From positions 3,534,001-3,598,000 of the forward strand of contig NZ_CP049867.1 of NCBI RefSeq assembly GCF_011299595.1: 64,000 nucleotides of DNA, read 5' to 3'. The position numbers were made by a program, and so were the translations under genes. The DNA is from Nocardioides sp. HDW12B. Its GTDB lineage: Bacteria; Actinomycetota; Actinomycetes; Propionibacteriales; Nocardioidaceae. The notes beneath the pieces were generated by a model. The model was not told the DNA's origin. It did not search any database and saw nothing but the letters and a program-made list of their open reading frames with translations. Positions 9,450 to 17,665 of this stretch are shown one piece after another; the first letter of the stretch is position 1, and every line of letters begins with the position of its first letter.

Positions 9450-12068
9450 ATGACTGACCGTCGGCTTGTCTCGCGCCTCGTCCTCTCCCTCGTCACGGCG
9501 CTCGGCGTGGTGCTCGGGCTGACCGCCGTCGTGCCGTCCTACGGCGGCGGTGCGCGGGAGGCGACCCCGGAGAAGAAGGCCCTCATCCAGGCCTACGACC
9601 GGGCCGCCGCCGACCGGGGCGCAGCGAGCGCCTCGACGGACGAGTCGCGCCCGCACACGCACGCCGGACCGGTGGCCCTGCTGGCCGAGCCCGCCGGGGC
9701 CGATGACGGGCACGGGCACGACCACAGCGACCCCGCGACCAAGAACGCGGTCTCCCGCGCCGGCGCCGAGGCCGGTGCCGTCGACCCGACCACCGCCGCC
9801 CAGGCACGGCGCAACGAGGCCTCGGTCGTCGCGCAGCGCGCCGAGCCCGACCCCGAGCTGGTCCGGGTCCCCGCGCCGTCCGAGCGACGCACCTCGCCGC
9901 AGAACCGCTACGTGATGGCGGGTGGCTGCTACGCGTTGCGCGGTCCCCAGGGCTGGGTGGTCCGCGACGGTGCCGGCTACGCGTCCCGGGCCGCCACCGC
10001 CGGCGCGGCAGAGCCCTTCCACTTCCAGGCCACGACGCTGGGCGAGTACCTCCTCTGGGACTCCGAGGAGTCCTTCCTCTCCAGCGACGACCTGCCGCTG
10101 GCGCCCACGGTGACGGCCGCGACCGAGGCCGACGAGTCGTCGATCTGGACGGTCACCAAGCCGGACGGCTTCGTGCTGGCCCAGGGCACCGACCGGCTCA
10201 CCTCCGGTCGCCCCCTGACCACCGGCCGCGGCACGCAGTTCACCCTGCGCCTGGTCGACGGGTGCAGCGCGTGGCCCGAGATCGGCACCCAGATCAGCGG
10301 GCGCCCCTTCGCCGGCACCAGCTCCTTCCAGGAGGTGCGCGGCACCACCGACAACCACACCCACGGCATGGCCTTCCGGTTCCTCTCGGGCGGAGCGCAC
10401 TGCGGCAAACCGTGGTCGCCGTACGGCGTGACGCAGGCGCTGGTGGACTGCCCCGACCACCGCGCCACCAACGGCGTCAACGCCCTCGAGGCCGCCCTGA
10501 CCGGCGAGCCCCGGCACGACCCCGTCGGGTGGCCGACCTTCAAGGACTGGCCGGCACCTGAGTCGCTCACCCACGAGGGCACCTACCACAAGTGGATGGA
10601 GCGGTCCTGGCGCGGCGGCCTGCGGCTGTTCACCAACCTGCTCGTCGAGAACAACCAGCTCTGCCAGCTCTACCCGTTCAAGGACGCGGAGACCTTCGCG
10701 AAGACGCAGTGCGACGACACCAAGTCGGTCGAGCTGCAGGCCCAGGACATGCGCGACTTCGAGAAGTACATCGACGCGCAGTACGGCGGTCCCGGCAAGG
10801 GCTGGTACCGCATCGTCACCAGCCCGTTCGAGGCGCGCCGGGTCATCAACCAGGGCAAGCTCGCGGTGATCATGGGCATCGAGACCTCGATCCCCTTCGG
10901 CTGCTCCGTCAAGGCGACCGTGCCGCAGTGCGACGAGGCGTCGATCGACGCCGCCCTGGACCGTGCGCACCGGATGGGCGTGCGGCAGATGGAGATCGTC
11001 AACAAGTTCGACAACGCGCTGTCGGGGATCACCGGCGACGAGGGCCAGACCGGGGCGGTGGTCAACTCGGCCAACTTCGCCGAGACCGGGTCCTTCTGGC
11101 GGATGGAGACCTGCGAGGAGCCGGTGGAGCCGGGCGTGCACGACAAGGAGCAGTACGCCCAGCCCGACATCGACGCCCAGCAGCAGGACGCCCTCTTCGG
11201 CGCGATCGCCGACCTGTTCGGCGACACCCTGCAGCCGGCGCCGGTCTACCCGCCGGCCCCGCACTGCAACCAGACCGGCCTGAGCAGCCTCGGCGAGCAC
11301 CTCGTCAAGCGGCTGGCCCAGCGCAAGATGGTCTTCGACCCCGACCACATGAGCGTCAAGGCCCGTCAGTCGAGCCTCGACGTCCTCGAGGAGATGGACT
11401 ACCCCGGCGTGCTCTCGAGCCACTCCTGGGCCACCCCCGACGCCTACCCCCGGATCTACAAGATGGGTGGCTTCATCACGCCGTACGCCGGCGACTCCAC
11501 CGGATTCGTCGGCAAGTGGCGCCAGCACCTGAAGTGGGCCGACGGGCGCTTCTACTTCGGCTTCGGCTACGGCGCCGACATCAACGGCCTCGGCGCGCAG
11601 GGCGACCCGCGCCCCACCGCGGCGCAGAACCCGGTCACCTACCCCTTCAAGGGCTACGGCGGCGTCACCGTGCGCAAGCAGGTCAGCGGCGAGCGGGTCT
11701 ACGACATCAACGCCGACGGGGTCGCGCACTACGGCCTCTACCCCGACTGGTTCGAGGACCTCGAGCACGTGGCGGGCTCCGACGGTGCGGCCATCCGCGA
11801 CGACATGATGCGCGGCGCGGAGGCCTACCTGCAGATGTGGGAGCGGGCCGAGGGCGTCAGCAACGACGCCTGCCGCCAGCCGTCGGTGGCCAAGAAGGCC
11901 TCGCTGATCCGCGGCCTGCGGTCCGGCCTCACCGTCAAGGAGGTCCTGCTGCGCGCCGGTCAGCCGCACCAGCGCCTCGGCACCCGCTTCACCTACTGCG
12001 CCCGCGCCGCCGACGGCGACCTCACCAGGGTCCGGCTCGACTTCACCCGCGCCGGCCGCCTGGTGTGA
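9450..12068 (+). CDS. Secreted M19 (membrane dipeptidase)-like metallohydrolase with added end domains
   Basis: 872 residues from the ATG at 9450; a TTG 15 bases upstream is a weaker start. A hydrophobic segment at about 10-28 predicts export. A His/Asp-rich stretch (DDGHGHDHSD, near 85-94) follows, then a beta-rich region to about 295. From residue 300 the order of motifs matches family M19: H303-x-H305 (DNHTHG), E478 (MGIETS), H633 (DPDHMS), H658 (SSHSWA) and D710 (GADING). Renal-dipeptidase enzymes carry HxD, E, H, H, D at these points, so HxH is a small departure. The last ~50 residues (SLIRGLRSGLTVKEVLLRAG) resemble a BamE/SmpA-like repeat. The protein is twice the length of a normal M19 enzyme. 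Substrate unknown; an extracellular peptide or amide is likely. Confidence 0.75.
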   Translation: MTDRRLVSRLVLSLVTALGVVLGLTAVVPSYGGGAREATPEKKALIQAYDRAAADRGAASASTDESRPHTHAGPVALLAEPAGADDGHGHDHSDPATKNAVSRAGAEAGAVDPTTAAQARRNEASVVAQRAEPDPELVRVPAPSERRTSPQNRYVMAGGCYALRGPQGWVVRDGAGYASRAATAGAAEPFHFQATTLGEYLLWDSEESFLSSDDLPLAPTVTAATEADESSIWTVTKPDGFVLAQGTDRLTSGRPLTTGRGTQFTLRLVDGCSAWPEIGTQISGRPFAGTSSFQEVRGTTDNHTHGMAFRFLSGGAHCGKPWSPYGVTQALVDCPDHRATNGVNALEAALTGEPRHDPVGWPTFKDWPAPESLTHEGTYHKWMERSWRGGLRLFTNLLVENNQLCQLYPFKDAETFAKTQCDDTKSVELQAQDMRDFEKYIDAQYGGPGKGWYRIVTSPFEARRVINQGKLAVIMGIETSIPFGCSVKATVPQCDEASIDAALDRAHRMGVRQMEIVNKFDNALSGITGDEGQTGAVVNSANFAETGSFWRMETCEEPVEPGVHDKEQYAQPDIDAQQQDALFGAIADLFGDTLQPAPVYPPAPHCNQTGLSSLGEHLVKRLAQRKMVFDPDHMSVKARQSSLDVLEEMDYPGVLSSHSWATPDAYPRIYKMGGFITPYAGDSTGFVGKWRQHLKWADGRFYFGFGYGADINGLGAQGDPRPTAAQNPVTYPFKGYGGVTVRKQVSGERVYDINADGVAHYGLYPDWFEDLEHVAGSDGAAIRDDMMRGAEAYLQMWERAEGVSNDACRQPSVAKKASLIRGLRSGLTVKEVLLRAGQPHQRLGTRFTYCARAADGDLTRVRLDFTRAGRLV

Positions 12069-12075
12069 GGGGGCT

Positions 12076-12107
12076 GCCGGTTTCACTAGGTACCTGGTGA
12101 AACCGGC
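12076..12107. repeat. 32-bp near-perfect palindrome
   Basis: GCCGGTTTCAC and GTGAAACCGGC are exact 11-bp arms around TAGGTACCTG, itself nearly symmetric; the whole 32 bp has one mismatched pair. It starts 7 bases after the stop of the M19-like gene and shares two bases with the next hairpin. It could be a copy of a dispersed intergenic repeat. Confidence 0.7.
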
Positions 12108-12139
12108 GCTTCCCGAGCGAAGCATCGCTCGGGAAGCGC
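12106..12139 (+). terminator. Long GC hairpin after the M19-like gene
   Basis: GCGCTTCCCGAGCGA, loop AGCA, TCGCTCGGGAAGCGC: a perfect 15-bp stem. No T-run follows, so it is terminator-like rather than a classic intrinsic terminator. A partial third copy (CGTTCGGGAAGCAC) follows at about 12146-12159. Confidence 0.6.
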
Positions 12140-12228
12140 CAGGTTCGTTCGGGAAGCACGGGCCGGTACGCCGTGCCCGGACCGTCACGTGACCTGTGAC
12201 CCCGGCTACAGGCCGACCTCCGTCGTGG

Positions 12229-12242
12229 TTACCCGTGAGTAA
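12229..12242. promoter_or_regulatory. TTAC...GTAA palindrome upstream of EtfD-like gene
   Basis: TTACCCGTGAGTAA matches its own reverse complement at 10 of 14 positions, with perfect TTAC/GTAA ends, a shape typical of TetR-family operators. It lies about 95 bp before the GTG at 12335; TAAGAT (overlapping its right end) and TAGGCT near 12288 are candidate -10 boxes. Confidence 0.45.
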
Positions 12243-12334
12243 GATGACGGGGCACCGAAGCGCCCCGCACCAGGGGCCCGGCGCAATAGGCTCGCGGAAG
12301 CGACACCCCCTGACGCCGGACGGAGCGTGGACGA

Positions 12335-15286
12335 GTGACTTGGGTGCTGATCCTGGGGCTGCTGATGAACGCGGTCGCCCTGCCGCTGGCGGCCAAGCGC
12401 GTGAGCTTCCTCGCGCGGCTGATCACCAGCGGCCAGCCCGCCCCTGACCGGATCAGGGGCGTCACCGGACGCGTCGGTCTGGCCCTGAAGACCCAGCTGG
12501 TCGAGGTGTTCGGCCAGAAGAAGCTGCTGAAGTGGTCGGTGCCCGGCGTCGCGCACGCCTTCGTGTTCTGGGCGTTCCTCATCCTCGGCACCGTGTACGT
12601 CGAGGCCTACGGCGCACTGTTCACCTTCCCCGACGAGTTCGCCATCCCGATCGTGGGCCGGTGGGACCTGCTCGGCTTCGCCCAGGACATGATCGCGGTC
12701 CTGGCGCTCGTGGGTCTGGCTCTCTTCGCTCAGATCCGGTTGAAGAACTCCCCGAAGAAGCTCGGACGCCAGTCCCGCTTCAAGGGCTCGCACCTCGGCG
12801 GCGCCTGGATGGTGCTGTTCATGATCTTCAACGTCATCTGGACGATGTTCCTGTTCCGTGGCGCCGGAGCGGCCAACGACAACCTGCCCTACGGCAACGG
12901 GGCGTTCGTCTCCCAGGGTGTCGGGGCCCTGCTGTCCGGGCTCAGCGAGCACACGCTGGAGATCCTCGAGGGCGTCGGGCTGATGCTCCACATCGGCGTG
13001 ATGCTGGTGTTCCTGATCATCGTGCTGAACTCCAAGCACCTGCACATCTTCGTCGCCCCGCTGAACGTCATGTTCGGCCGCCGGCCGGTCGCCCTGGGCG
13101 CCGCCAAGCCGCTGATGAGCGACGGCAAGGTCCTCAACCTCGAGGACGCCGACGACTTCGACGAGGACACCAAGCTCGGCGTCGGCTCGATCGAGGACTT
13201 CTCCTGGAAGGGCATGCTCGACTTCGCGACCTGCACCGAGTGCGGTCGCTGCCAGTCGCAGTGCCCGGCCTGGAACACCGAGAAGCCGCTGTCGCCCAAG
13301 CTCATGATCATGGCGCTGCGCGACGCGGCGTTCGCCAGGGCGCCGTACATCCTCGCCGACGAGGAGAAGCGCGAGAAGCTGCTCGCCGCCGACGCCAACA
13401 AGTCCGGCCTCAACGGCTCGGGCCCCGGTGACATCACCGGCGCCGGCGCCGCCCACGCCGGCGGCAAGGGCCACGGCAGCACCTCCCTGACGATGGAGGT
13501 CGAGCGCCCGCTCATCGGCGACACCGGCGACGACTGGTTCTACATGCCGGAGGACGGCTCGGGCGTCATCGACCCCGACGTGCTCTGGTCCTGCGTCACG
13601 TGCGGTGCCTGCGTCGAGCAGTGCCCGGTCGACATCGAGCACGTGGACCACATCGTCGACATGCGTCGCTACCAGGTGCTCATCGAGTCGAACTTCCCCG
13701 CCGAGCTCAACGGTCTCTTCAAGCAGCTGGAGAACAAGGGCAACCCGTGGGGCATGAGCGCGAAGGCGCGCATGGACTGGGCCAAGGACCTGCCCTTCGA
13801 CGTCAAGGTCGTCGGCGAGGACGTCGAGAGCCTCGACGAGGTCGACTGGCTGTTCTGGGTCGGCTGCGCCGGCGCCTACGAGGACCGCGCGAAGAAGACC
13901 ACCGCCGCGGTCGCCGAGCTGCTCTCCACCGCGGGCGTCGACTTCGCCGTCCTCGGCAACGGCGAGACCTGCACCGGCGACTCGGCCCGTCGCGCGGGCA
14001 ACGAGTTCCTCTTCCAGCAGCTCGCCATGGAGAACGCCGCGACGCTCACCGAGGCCAAGGCGAAGAAGGTCGTCTCGACCTGCGCCCACTGCTTCAACAC
14101 GTTGAAGAACGAGTACGCGCAGTTCGGCGTCGAGCTCGAGGTCGTCCACCACACCCAGCTGCTGAACACGCTGGTGCGCGAGGGTCGCCTCACCCCGGTC
14201 GCGGCCGAGGACGGCCCGAAGCGGACCCTGACCTACCACGACCCCTGCTACGTGGGTCGTCACAACCAGGTCTACACGCCGCCGCGCGAGCTGCTGTCGG
14301 TCATCCCCTCGACCGAGTTCAAGGAGATGGAGCGCAACAGCGAGCGGTCCTTCTGCTGCGGCGCCGGCGGCGCGCGCATGTGGATGGAGGAGAACATCGG
14401 TTCGCGCATCAACGTGAACCGGACCACCGAGGCGGTGGGCACCGGCGCGGACCAGATCGCGGTCGGCTGCCCGTTCTGCCGGGTCATGCTCTCCGACGGC
14501 CTCACCGCGCTGCAGGACTCCGGCGACGCCCGCGAGGAGGTCGAGGTCCTCGACGTCGCGCAGATGCTGCTGGCAGCGGTACGCCGCGACGGCCAGCCGT
14601 TCTCCGGCCCGCTCCCGGTCAAGGACAGGTGGCAGCCGTTCCTGCTCTCCGACGGCACGGACGTCCACTTCGTCACCGACGGCACGACGTACCGCTGCAC
14701 CATCGCGGGCTGCGGCTTCGAGCGGACCAGCGGCAGCGAGGCCGTCGAGCACAACGACGCCGCGCACCCCGATACCCCGGCTCTCCCGACCGAGCCGGAC
14801 CCCGAGCCCGCAACCGCGGTCTCGCCGACCACCCAGCCGACCGCGCCGCATCCGGCGGGCGTCATCGCGCTGTGGGACAACCAAGACGTCGAGTCGATCC
14901 TGGAAGGTGACGAGGTGGACATCAGCGAGTTCAAGGCCAAGCTGAAGGCGGAGCTCAAGGCGGAGGTGCTGGCGGAGGTCAAGGCGGAGCTCGAGGGCGC
15001 GCTGAACTCCACCTCCGGCACCTCCGAGCCGGTCAGCACCGACAAGCCCGAGGCCCAGCCCCCGGCCGCCGCTGCTCCGGCCCCCGAGAAGGCCCCCGAG
15101 AAGGCCCCCGAGCCGGAGAAGGCCCCCGAGCCGGAGCCGGAGCCCGAGAAGGCTCCCGAGCCCGCGGCCGAGGAGAAGAAGGAGGAGCCGGCGAAGGCTG
15201 CTCCGGAGTCGAAGCCCACCGCCGAGAAGGCCGACAAGCCCGACGACGAGGACGACGACGGCGCCCTGCTCATCGGCTCCCTCTGA
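12335..15286 (+). CDS. EtfD-like membrane Fe-S oxidoreductase with zinc-finger-like motif and charged tail
   Basis: 983 residues. An N-terminal membrane domain (about 4-6 helices to residue 235, NarI-like) is followed by two 4Fe-4S clusters (C300, C303, C306, C310; C420, C423, C426, C430) and two CCG domains (CAHCFN, HDPCYVGRH, SFCCGAGGARM, CPFCRVML). This is the architecture of mycobacterial EtfD (Rv0338c), which passes electrons from electron transfer flavoprotein to menaquinone during beta-oxidation. Acyl-CoA dehydrogenases elsewhere in the window would be upstream donors. Unusual additions: C788-x4-C-x12-H-x4-H, a C2H2 zinc-finger spacing, then a heptad-like Lys/Glu helix (about 864-890) and an Ala/Pro/Glu/Lys-rich tail. 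Family assignment is firm; the EtfD role is inferred from architecture. Confidence 0.85.
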   Translation: MTWVLILGLLMNAVALPLAAKRVSFLARLITSGQPAPDRIRGVTGRVGLALKTQLVEVFGQKKLLKWSVPGVAHAFVFWAFLILGTVYVEAYGALFTFPDEFAIPIVGRWDLLGFAQDMIAVLALVGLALFAQIRLKNSPKKLGRQSRFKGSHLGGAWMVLFMIFNVIWTMFLFRGAGAANDNLPYGNGAFVSQGVGALLSGLSEHTLEILEGVGLMLHIGVMLVFLIIVLNSKHLHIFVAPLNVMFGRRPVALGAAKPLMSDGKVLNLEDADDFDEDTKLGVGSIEDFSWKGMLDFATCTECGRCQSQCPAWNTEKPLSPKLMIMALRDAAFARAPYILADEEKREKLLAADANKSGLNGSGPGDITGAGAAHAGGKGHGSTSLTMEVERPLIGDTGDDWFYMPEDGSGVIDPDVLWSCVTCGACVEQCPVDIEHVDHIVDMRRYQVLIESNFPAELNGLFKQLENKGNPWGMSAKARMDWAKDLPFDVKVVGEDVESLDEVDWLFWVGCAGAYEDRAKKTTAAVAELLSTAGVDFAVLGNGETCTGDSARRAGNEFLFQQLAMENAATLTEAKAKKVVSTCAHCFNTLKNEYAQFGVELEVVHHTQLLNTLVREGRLTPVAAEDGPKRTLTYHDPCYVGRHNQVYTPPRELLSVIPSTEFKEMERNSERSFCCGAGGARMWMEENIGSRINVNRTTEAVGTGADQIAVGCPFCRVMLSDGLTALQDSGDAREEVEVLDVAQMLLAAVRRDGQPFSGPLPVKDRWQPFLLSDGTDVHFVTDGTTYRCTIAGCGFERTSGSEAVEHNDAAHPDTPALPTEPDPEPATAVSPTTQPTAPHPAGVIALWDNQDVESILEGDEVDISEFKAKLKAELKAEVLAEVKAELEGALNSTSGTSEPVSTDKPEAQPPAAAAPAPEKAPEKAPEPEKAPEPEPEPEKAPEPAAEEKKEEPAKAAPESKPTAEKADKPDDEDDDGALLIGSL

Positions 15287-15301
15287 GCCGTCACGCACCA
15301 C

Positions 15302-15349
15302 CCGTGAGGCCCCCGCTCCTGCTCTGGAGCCGGGGGCCTCACGGTTTTT
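15302..15349 (+). terminator. Intrinsic terminator of EtfD-like gene
   Basis: CCGTGAGGCCCCCGCTCC and GGAGCCGGGGGCCTCACGG pair over about 18 bp with one bulged base and a six-base loop, followed at once by TTTTT. This is the clearest intrinsic terminator in the window. Confidence 0.93.
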
Positions 15350-15394
15350 CCGTGCGCCGCCAACGCGTGTCGCAATTTGCGTGTCGGACGTGTT

Positions 15395-15410
15395 TGTGAT
15401 CCACATCTCA
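15395..15410. promoter_or_regulatory. CRP/GlxR-like site
   Basis: TGTGA-6 nt-TCTCA matches the Crp consensus TGTGA-N6-TCACA at 9 of 10 positions. It lies in an AT-richer patch about 130 bp before the small gene at 15541; ATACAT at 15415-15420 could be a -10. Confidence 0.35.
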
Positions 15411-15540
15411 GGGCATACATGTGTCAGGAGATGTCCGGTGCGGGACCTTTGGCTTGGGAGGGCCGTTGGAACCGCTCGGCGTCGCCGACACCGGGCAGGG
15501 TCAAGCACGGTCAGACAGGGTCAGTCACTGGGAGGACGCC

Positions 15541-15930
15541 ATGTGGGTCTCAGGAGTGGTACGACGCAAGCGGCACCAGGTGCTGGCCGAGATGGTCGCG
15601 ACCGCGGGCCGCACCGGCACCTACGAGCAGCCCTGGCGGCTGGTCCCCCACGTGTGGGACCACTTCACCAGTGAGGCCGCGATCCTCGAGGAGCTGCAGC
15701 GCGACTGGCGCACCGCGCTGGCCGGTGAGATCTACGTGAAGATCGAGGCCGGCGACGGCGACCTCCAGGCCGACGTGATGAAGGCCTTCGCGGCCGTGCA
15801 GCGCCGCCAGGCCCACGCCCGTCGGATCCTCGAGGCCCACGCCGACCACCCCGCCATCGCCGGTGCGATGAAGAAGGAGCGGGCGCTGCTCGGCTCCTTC
15901 GCGGCCCTGGCCGACCTCGCCGCCGCCTGA
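15541..15930 (+). CDS. Small hypothetical protein, mostly helical
   Basis: 129 residues, not recognised. The ATG at 15541 has GGAGG five bases upstream, a much better start than in-frame codons further up. Composition suggests a soluble helical protein: a basic N-terminus (VVRRKRHQVLAEMVAT), then a Trp-containing stretch (EQPWRLVPHVWDHF) and helices with regular Ala/Leu spacing to the end. There is no signal peptide, membrane segment or cysteine. It stands alone after a strong terminator, 47 bases before rlmC, so it has its own promoter. Codon use matches neighbouring genes, which supports it being real. Confidence 0.75.
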   Translation: MWVSGVVRRKRHQVLAEMVATAGRTGTYEQPWRLVPHVWDHFTSEAAILEELQRDWRTALAGEIYVKIEAGDGDLQADVMKAFAAVQRRQAHARRILEAHADHPAIAGAMKKERALLGSFAALADLAAA

Positions 15931-15965
15931 CGACCGCTCCGAAAACCGCGGCCCGTCCGTGCCCC

Positions 15966-15971
15966 TACAGT
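15966..15971 (+). promoter_or_regulatory. Candidate -10 of rlmC
   Basis: TACAGT ends 6 nt before the GTG at 15978, implying a leaderless transcript. Confidence 0.55.
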
Positions 15972-15977
15972 CACGGG

Positions 15978-17084
15978 GTGCGCTGTGAGTACTTCGAGGC
16001 AGACCTCTGCCGGTCCTGCACCCACCTCCGCACGCCGTACGACGAGCAGCTGACGGCCAAGCAGGCCGCCGTCGAGGAGCGCCTGAGCGTCCCGACGTGG
16101 CTCCCGCCCGTCGCCAGCGCCGAGGAGCGGTTCCGGACCAAGGCCAAGATGGTCGTCGCCGGAACGGTCGAGGACCCGACGCTCGGCATCCTCGACGCCG
16201 CCGGCGGGGGCACCGACCTGCGCGGATGCCACCTGCACGTGCCGGCCATCCACGACGCCCTCCCCCGGTTGGCCGCGTTCGTCACGAACGCCCGGCTGAC
16301 GCCGTACTCCGTGCCCGAGCGGCGCGGTGAGCTCAAGCACCTGCTGCTGACCGCCAACCGCGACGGCCGGCTGATGCTGCGCCTCGTGCTGCGCTCGACC
16401 GAGGCGCTGGCGCGGATCCGCAAGCACCTGCCGGACCTGCTGAGCGACCTGCCGCTCGACGTGGTCAGCGTCAACGTGCAGCCGCAGCACGCCGCGGTGC
16501 TCGAGGGCGAGCACGAGGAGCTGCTCCACGGTGCCACGCTGCCGATGCCGGTCAACGACCTCGTGCTGCCGCTGCGGCCGCAGTCGTTCTTCCAGACCAA
16601 CACCGACGTCGCGGCGGCGCTCTACCGGCAGGCGCGTGAGTGGGCCGGCGAGGTCGCGCCGTCGTCGGTGTGGGACCTCTACTGCGGTGTGGGAGGCTTC
16701 GCCCGCCACCTGGCCGCGCCGGGCCGTCGGGTGACCGGTGTCGAGCTGAGCGAGGCAGCGGTGGCGGCGGCGCAGGAGAGCGCGCCCGAGGACACGAGGT
16801 TCGTCGCCGGGGACGCCGTCACCTGGGTGCGCGACCAGGACCCGGCGGACGCCGCCGACCTGGTCGTGGTGAACCCGCCGCGGCGCGGGCTCGGGCCCGA
16901 CCTGTGCGCCTCGCTGGAGGCCACCCGTCCGGCGCACCTGCTCTACTCCAGCTGCAACCCGGTGTCGCTGGCCCGCGACCTGGAGGCGATGCCGGGCCTG
17001 CGCCCGGTCCGTGGCCGCCTGTTCGACATGTTCCCCCACACCGACCACGCCGAGGTCCTCGTCCTGCTGGAGCGCCGCACCTGA
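15978..17084 (+). CDS. rlmC: 23S rRNA (uracil-C5)-methyltransferase RlmC
   Basis: SAM-dependent methyltransferase that makes m5U747 in 23S rRNA. 368 residues. Iron-sulfur ligands C3, C11 and C14, with C84 as the fourth, match E. coli RlmC (C3, C11, C14, C87) closely, which separates it from RlmD and TrmA. The SAM-binding motif is VWDLYCGVGGFARHLA, followed by NPPRRGLG; the catalytic nucleophile is C326 in LLYSSCNP. The GTG at 15978 places the first cysteine at position 3 as required, so this start is well supported. It converges on the DinB-like gene with 8 bases between stops. Confidence 0.93.
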   Translation: MRCEYFEADLCRSCTHLRTPYDEQLTAKQAAVEERLSVPTWLPPVASAEERFRTKAKMVVAGTVEDPTLGILDAAGGGTDLRGCHLHVPAIHDALPRLAAFVTNARLTPYSVPERRGELKHLLLTANRDGRLMLRLVLRSTEALARIRKHLPDLLSDLPLDVVSVNVQPQHAAVLEGEHEELLHGATLPMPVNDLVLPLRPQSFFQTNTDVAAALYRQAREWAGEVAPSSVWDLYCGVGGFARHLAAPGRRVTGVELSEAAVAAAQESAPEDTRFVAGDAVTWVRDQDPADAADLVVVNPPRRGLGPDLCASLEATRPAHLLYSSCNPVSLARDLEAMPGLRPVRGRLFDMFPHTDHAEVLVLLERRT

Positions 17085-17092
17085 CGCAGCGG

Positions 17093-17605
17093 TCAGTCCC
17101 CGCGCGTGCCGTCGAGGGTCTCGCGCAGGATGTCGAGGTGGCCGTTGTGGCGGGCGTTCTCCTCCACGAGGTGCAGGATCACCCAGCGCAGGGTGGGTGC
17201 CTCGCCGGAGCGGAACGGCGTCCGGGAGCGGTCGTCGAGGTCGAGCCCCGCGATGATCGCGTCGGTCCGGGCGATCTGCTCCTCGTAGCCCGCGAGCGTC
17301 TCCTCGATCGGGGCGACGGCACCGTCGGAGAACTCCTTCTCCGGCTCCTCCCGCGTCCACGGCCCCAGGTCCGGGCCGCCGACGAAGCGGTTCTCGATCC
17401 AGGAGTGCTCGACCCAGCGGAGGTGGTTGACCACGCCGCCGATCGACATGAGCGGCGAGGTGGTCAGGGGCGTGGCGCCGACGAGCTCGGGAGCGAGCCC
17501 CTCGCACTTCGCGAACGCCGACCGTCGCGTGTAGTCGAGCATCGTCAGCAGCGTGGCGCGCTCGTCCCAGGACGGCGGCCTGTCGGAAGGGGGCTGGTCG
17601 ACCAT
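17093..17605 (-). CDS. DinB-superfamily protein (DUF664, mycothiol-transferase type)
   Basis: 170-residue four-helix protein of the DinB_2/DUF664 group. The metal-binding histidine triad is recognisable in GGVVNHLRWVEHSW (H near 60 in the first helix pair) and in VILHLVEENARHNGHLDIL near the C-terminus. Members in actinobacteria are thought to conjugate mycothiol to electrophiles or act as thiol-dependent isomerases; the substrate is unknown. The start is the ATG at 17605 where family similarity begins; the open frame further upstream runs antisense to the acetyltransferase gene. Divergent from that gene across 60 bp. Confidence 0.85.
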   Translation of the reverse strand: MVDQPPSDRPPSWDERATLLTMLDYTRRSAFAKCEGLAPELVGATPLTTSPLMSIGGVVNHLRWVEHSWIENRFVGGPDLGPWTREEPEKEFSDGAVAPIEETLAGYEEQIARTDAIIAGLDLDDRSRTPFRSGEAPTLRWVILHLVEENARHNGHLDILRETLDGTRGD

Positions 17606-17665
17606 GGCCCGAGTCTCGTCGGCGGGTGCGTGCCTGTCGACCGGGTTTGCTGACAGGCTGGCGCC

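Noticed and set aside
9270-12188. Long minus-strand frame opposite the M19-like gene
   Set aside because: Low-complexity Leu/Gly/Val/Arg translation with no motif; the plus strand has a full set of metal ligands and a signal peptide.
12206-15508. 1100-codon minus-strand frame opposite the EtfD-like gene
   Set aside because: Same kind of mirror frame; the plus strand carries the cysteine clusters and ends at a perfect terminator.
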